Of a stretch of DNA of 64,000 bases, positions 61,502 through 64,000 are shown piece by piece. The translations under genes and the position numbers were made by a program. A model generated the notes under the pieces. That model worked only from the letters and a program-made list of their open reading frames with translations. It ran no database searches and had not been told where the DNA came from. Source of the DNA: Sycobia sp. Sy_11 (taxonomy: Eukaryota > Arthropoda > Insecta > Hymenoptera > Epichrysomallidae); assembly GCA_018907035.1 (NCBI GenBank), contig JACCIC010000037.1, forward strand, positions 620,001 to 684,000, in the 5' to 3' direction. Numbering within the stretch: position 1 is the first letter of the stretch; every line of letters starts with the position of its first letter.

Positions 61502-63373
61502 TGTGAGCCCGGAAGGCTTCGAGCGCCGCGAGCGTGCGAGAGCGCGCACGGACCTTCCGGCATCGGGACTACGGACGTCGCGTGCGCGCAACGTTCCGCC
61601 CGAGGAGCAAAGGAACGAACGAACGGACGACGGCGGGGATTAGATACGTCGAGAGCGAGACCCGCAAGTATGCGAGCAGGCTTGGCGAGGAAGATGGATG
61701 TCGAGCCCGCGAGGAGGGACTGCAGTTGAAGTTGAATATCGCGTGGGCGCGAAATGAAAGAGGAGCGTCGAGATGCAACCTGTGAGGGCGCCGTAGATTG
61801 CGAAATCTTGTGTGTGTGAGAGAGAGAACGAGAGAGGGAGAGTGAGAGAGAGGAGGAGGAGGGAGCATGTATATGCGACAATCGAAGAAGACTCGCGCTA
61901 AAAAGGGAAATTTTAATTAAGGAGCGATTTTTTCCGCGCTCGGTGGCCTCGTGGCTCGGTGGCTCGACCTGACCACGCGCAAGGTCGCATGATTCATTTT
62001 AAAATATTCCCTTTGTTTATTATAGGGAAGAAAGAGAGCGTAAGATAAATTTGGATCGTTCTCTTATATAATGGTACAGAATTGTTCAGAATTATCGGTG
62101 CAGAGTCAGTTTTATATCGGAGATTGAATAGTACATTAGTACATTATAGGTGTGACGTGATTCGCGTACGCGTTCCGACAAGATATAATTAACAATTGAT
62201 TAATCCAAGTTTATTCCTCGTCGGATCCATAATTAATTAATACTAATCTGCAGCTATTTAAAAACTTAACAGAAGGTTAAAAATATTAAAAAAAGACCTA
62301 TTGTAATTATGAAGATTTATCTTTTAGAAAAATTAGTTAATAAACAACATTTTAATGTATTTCAATAGAAAACTTTATTGATTATTTTCACAAGAGATTT
62401 TTATTCAGGCAATATAAATTTGTCCATGGTTAATCGATTTTTTCATATACTTTTTTTTAAGTTTTGACCAGGATGGATTTCGAATTCCTTTCGTAGATGT
62501 GTTCTTATATGACTTAAATAGATTTACGACGGGTTGTGCAGAGTGTTTAATTGAGTTTAGAAACTTATTTTTCAAGGTAGTGAAATTAGGCATGCGCAAT
62601 GACTGAAAGATGACTTATGTTGGTTAGTACTCGATTAAAAATATAGGCACGATCAGATTGGAAAATGACGAAGAGTTATGTCGCGACGAAGAATCCTACG
62701 GAAAAAACATGAATTTTTTTCTCCAATTGCTTGTTTACGACGATTAAGCATTGATTTATTGATCCTTTGGCCCTCTAGTACGAAATGGTAATTCATAATG
62801 TAGACCCTTGTAAATACAAGCTCTATCAAAGCTAAAAAAATGTCAACCAAATTAATTATACAATTTTTTTCATAGTAAAACATGATACATAATTTTTTTC
62901 GCTTGCTAATTAATTGACCGAGAGACCTGCGCTTATACGAATGTATTCCAATAACGCTTGGAATTTAAATCAATGTAAAGAATAGTCTGTAGCAAGCTTG
63001 GAAAAGAAAAAACAACGGGAATTGCGCCGATTCGGCTTACGCACGCGGCTAAACTGATCTAGTTTGGGGCCGGATTTCATCCAACGATATATCACAAAAT
63101 ACACTGCTCGTTCGTCGAATGATAACGTATAGGGGTAAAAAAAATGGAAAAAAAGCCTCAATGTATAAAAAAAAAAAAACTACTTCGCCAAGTCACTAAC
63201 CCTATCCTCTAATGGACGAGAGGTCAAACCCATTAAACCCAAACGAGGGAGCAAAAAAGCGCCGATGGCGCAAAGTAGTCGCCCCGCCTGCGTGGAAGAG
63301 GTCTCGCGTGTAACGTCGCGTCGTACGAGGAAGAGTAGAAGCGTCCTGCATAAAAGAATGGACTATGCGGGGC
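61500..63373. other. GC-rich then AT-rich unassigned sequence
   Basis: 61,500-61,900 is CpG-rich with GA-rich stretches near 61,815-61,863. A tRNA-like pair of box motifs lies near 61,944-61,994. From 62,000 it is AT-rich. No gene recognised. Confidence 0.45.
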
Positions 63374-63425
63374 TGAGAGAGAGAGAGAGGGAGAGAGAGC
63401 GAGAAACAGAGAGAGAGAGAGAGGA
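63374..63425 (+). repeat. Imperfect (GA)n microsatellite
   Basis: GA array of about 50 bp with GGGA, GCGA and AACA interruptions. Confidence 0.95.
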
Positions 63426-64000
63426 AGAGTTATATCTCTATATTGTATATATACTTATATAATTCAAACGTCCGGCGGGGATGACCGTCGCGTCGTTCGT
63501 CGCCCCGTCGCGGGTCTTCTCTGATGATGAAGTCGTTGGCCGCGCACTTCCCTCGACTCGCGCGCAGCCGCCATTGTCCACGAATTGACCTTTCTTTTAA
63601 CGACGACGCTACGTCAACGAGGCACGCTCTCGCTTACGACGCTCTGCTTGTGTTTTTCTCTCGCCCGATGATGCTGCGGGCGGGGAGGTAACGAGACTGT
63701 GCGTATGAGCTCGCAATTGGGTTTACGCATGTATATGTATAAAACGATACGCGTTAATACGACGATGTTCCGCAACTGATTGCACATCGGTAGAACGATA
63801 GAGAATTGAGAACACAGGCAAAACTCTCCGATCCATCCACCTATTACAAGCTTGACAAAGCTTCTGGTCTTCCGATGTTCGTGTATTTCGTTTGTTTTTT
63901 TCACATTTTTTTTTGTTTGTCAAACTCACTAATAGAACTAGGAACTGTTCGATATTCGATCAGTTTGAGCACTTATTCGAGCTGTACGGGAATTTCAGCC
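63426..64000. other. Unassigned sequence
   Basis: CpG-rich to about 63,700 and AT-richer to the window end. No recognisable gene. Confidence 0.5.

Overview
The window looks like non-coding, repeat-dense genomic DNA from an arthropod, most likely an insect. CpG dinucleotides are abundant even in runs such as (CG)8. Dinucleotide microsatellites are extremely frequent. The only recognisable coding material is two decayed transposable elements of types common in insects. A hymenopteran is my best guess from the mosaic of AT-rich and CpG-rich blocks packed with (TA)n and (GA)n arrays, but no sequence here proves it. I found no complete gene, rRNA, tRNA, CRISPR array, operon or bacterial-type signal.

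Layout: AT-rich blocks of 1-3 kb (for example 2.8-4.9, 8.1-9.1, 16-17.1, 23.2-24.7, 28-29, 34.8-36.2, 38.7-40.7, 47.2-48.3, 49.5-51.2 and 55.1-58.5 kb) alternate with GC-rich blocks (about 1.6-2.4, 12.7-13.3, 15.4-15.9, 33.6-34.4, 36.5-37.1, 42.6-43.6, 48.6-49.4, 52.5-53.0 and 61.5-61.9 kb). About 26 (TA)n arrays, about 20 (GA)n/(CT)n arrays and about 8 (GT)n/(CA)n arrays are spread over the window. There are also (ATT)n and (TAG)n tracts, several 11-33 bp tandem duplications and many long G or C runs.

Two relics stand out. At about 3.06-4.26 kb (+) lies a dead non-LTR retrotransposon; its reverse-transcriptase landmarks appear in the right order but are broken by stops and frameshifts. At about 53.34-53.66 kb (+) lies a dead mariner-type transposase fragment, with the HHDNA landmark and a degenerate FF motif downstream at near-D34D spacing.

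The window may lie within a very long intron or intergenic interval. On the + strand at 38,896-38,930 a CTAAT branch-point motif, a pyrimidine tract and CAG abut GTAATT directly, which is the architecture of a recursive (ratchet) splice site. A few short coding-like segments sit behind good splice acceptors (40,164; 45,988 and 46,138; 19,252) or show coding-like codon bias (43,703-43,852, minus strand). None matches a family I recognise, so they are listed as low-confidence candidates. Other non-repeat signals are a perfect 14-bp-arm hairpin with a GAAA loop (16,083), CTCF-like motifs (16,297 and 17,318), a nested GATA-site palindrome (30,871) and a strong G-quadruplex candidate (34,123).
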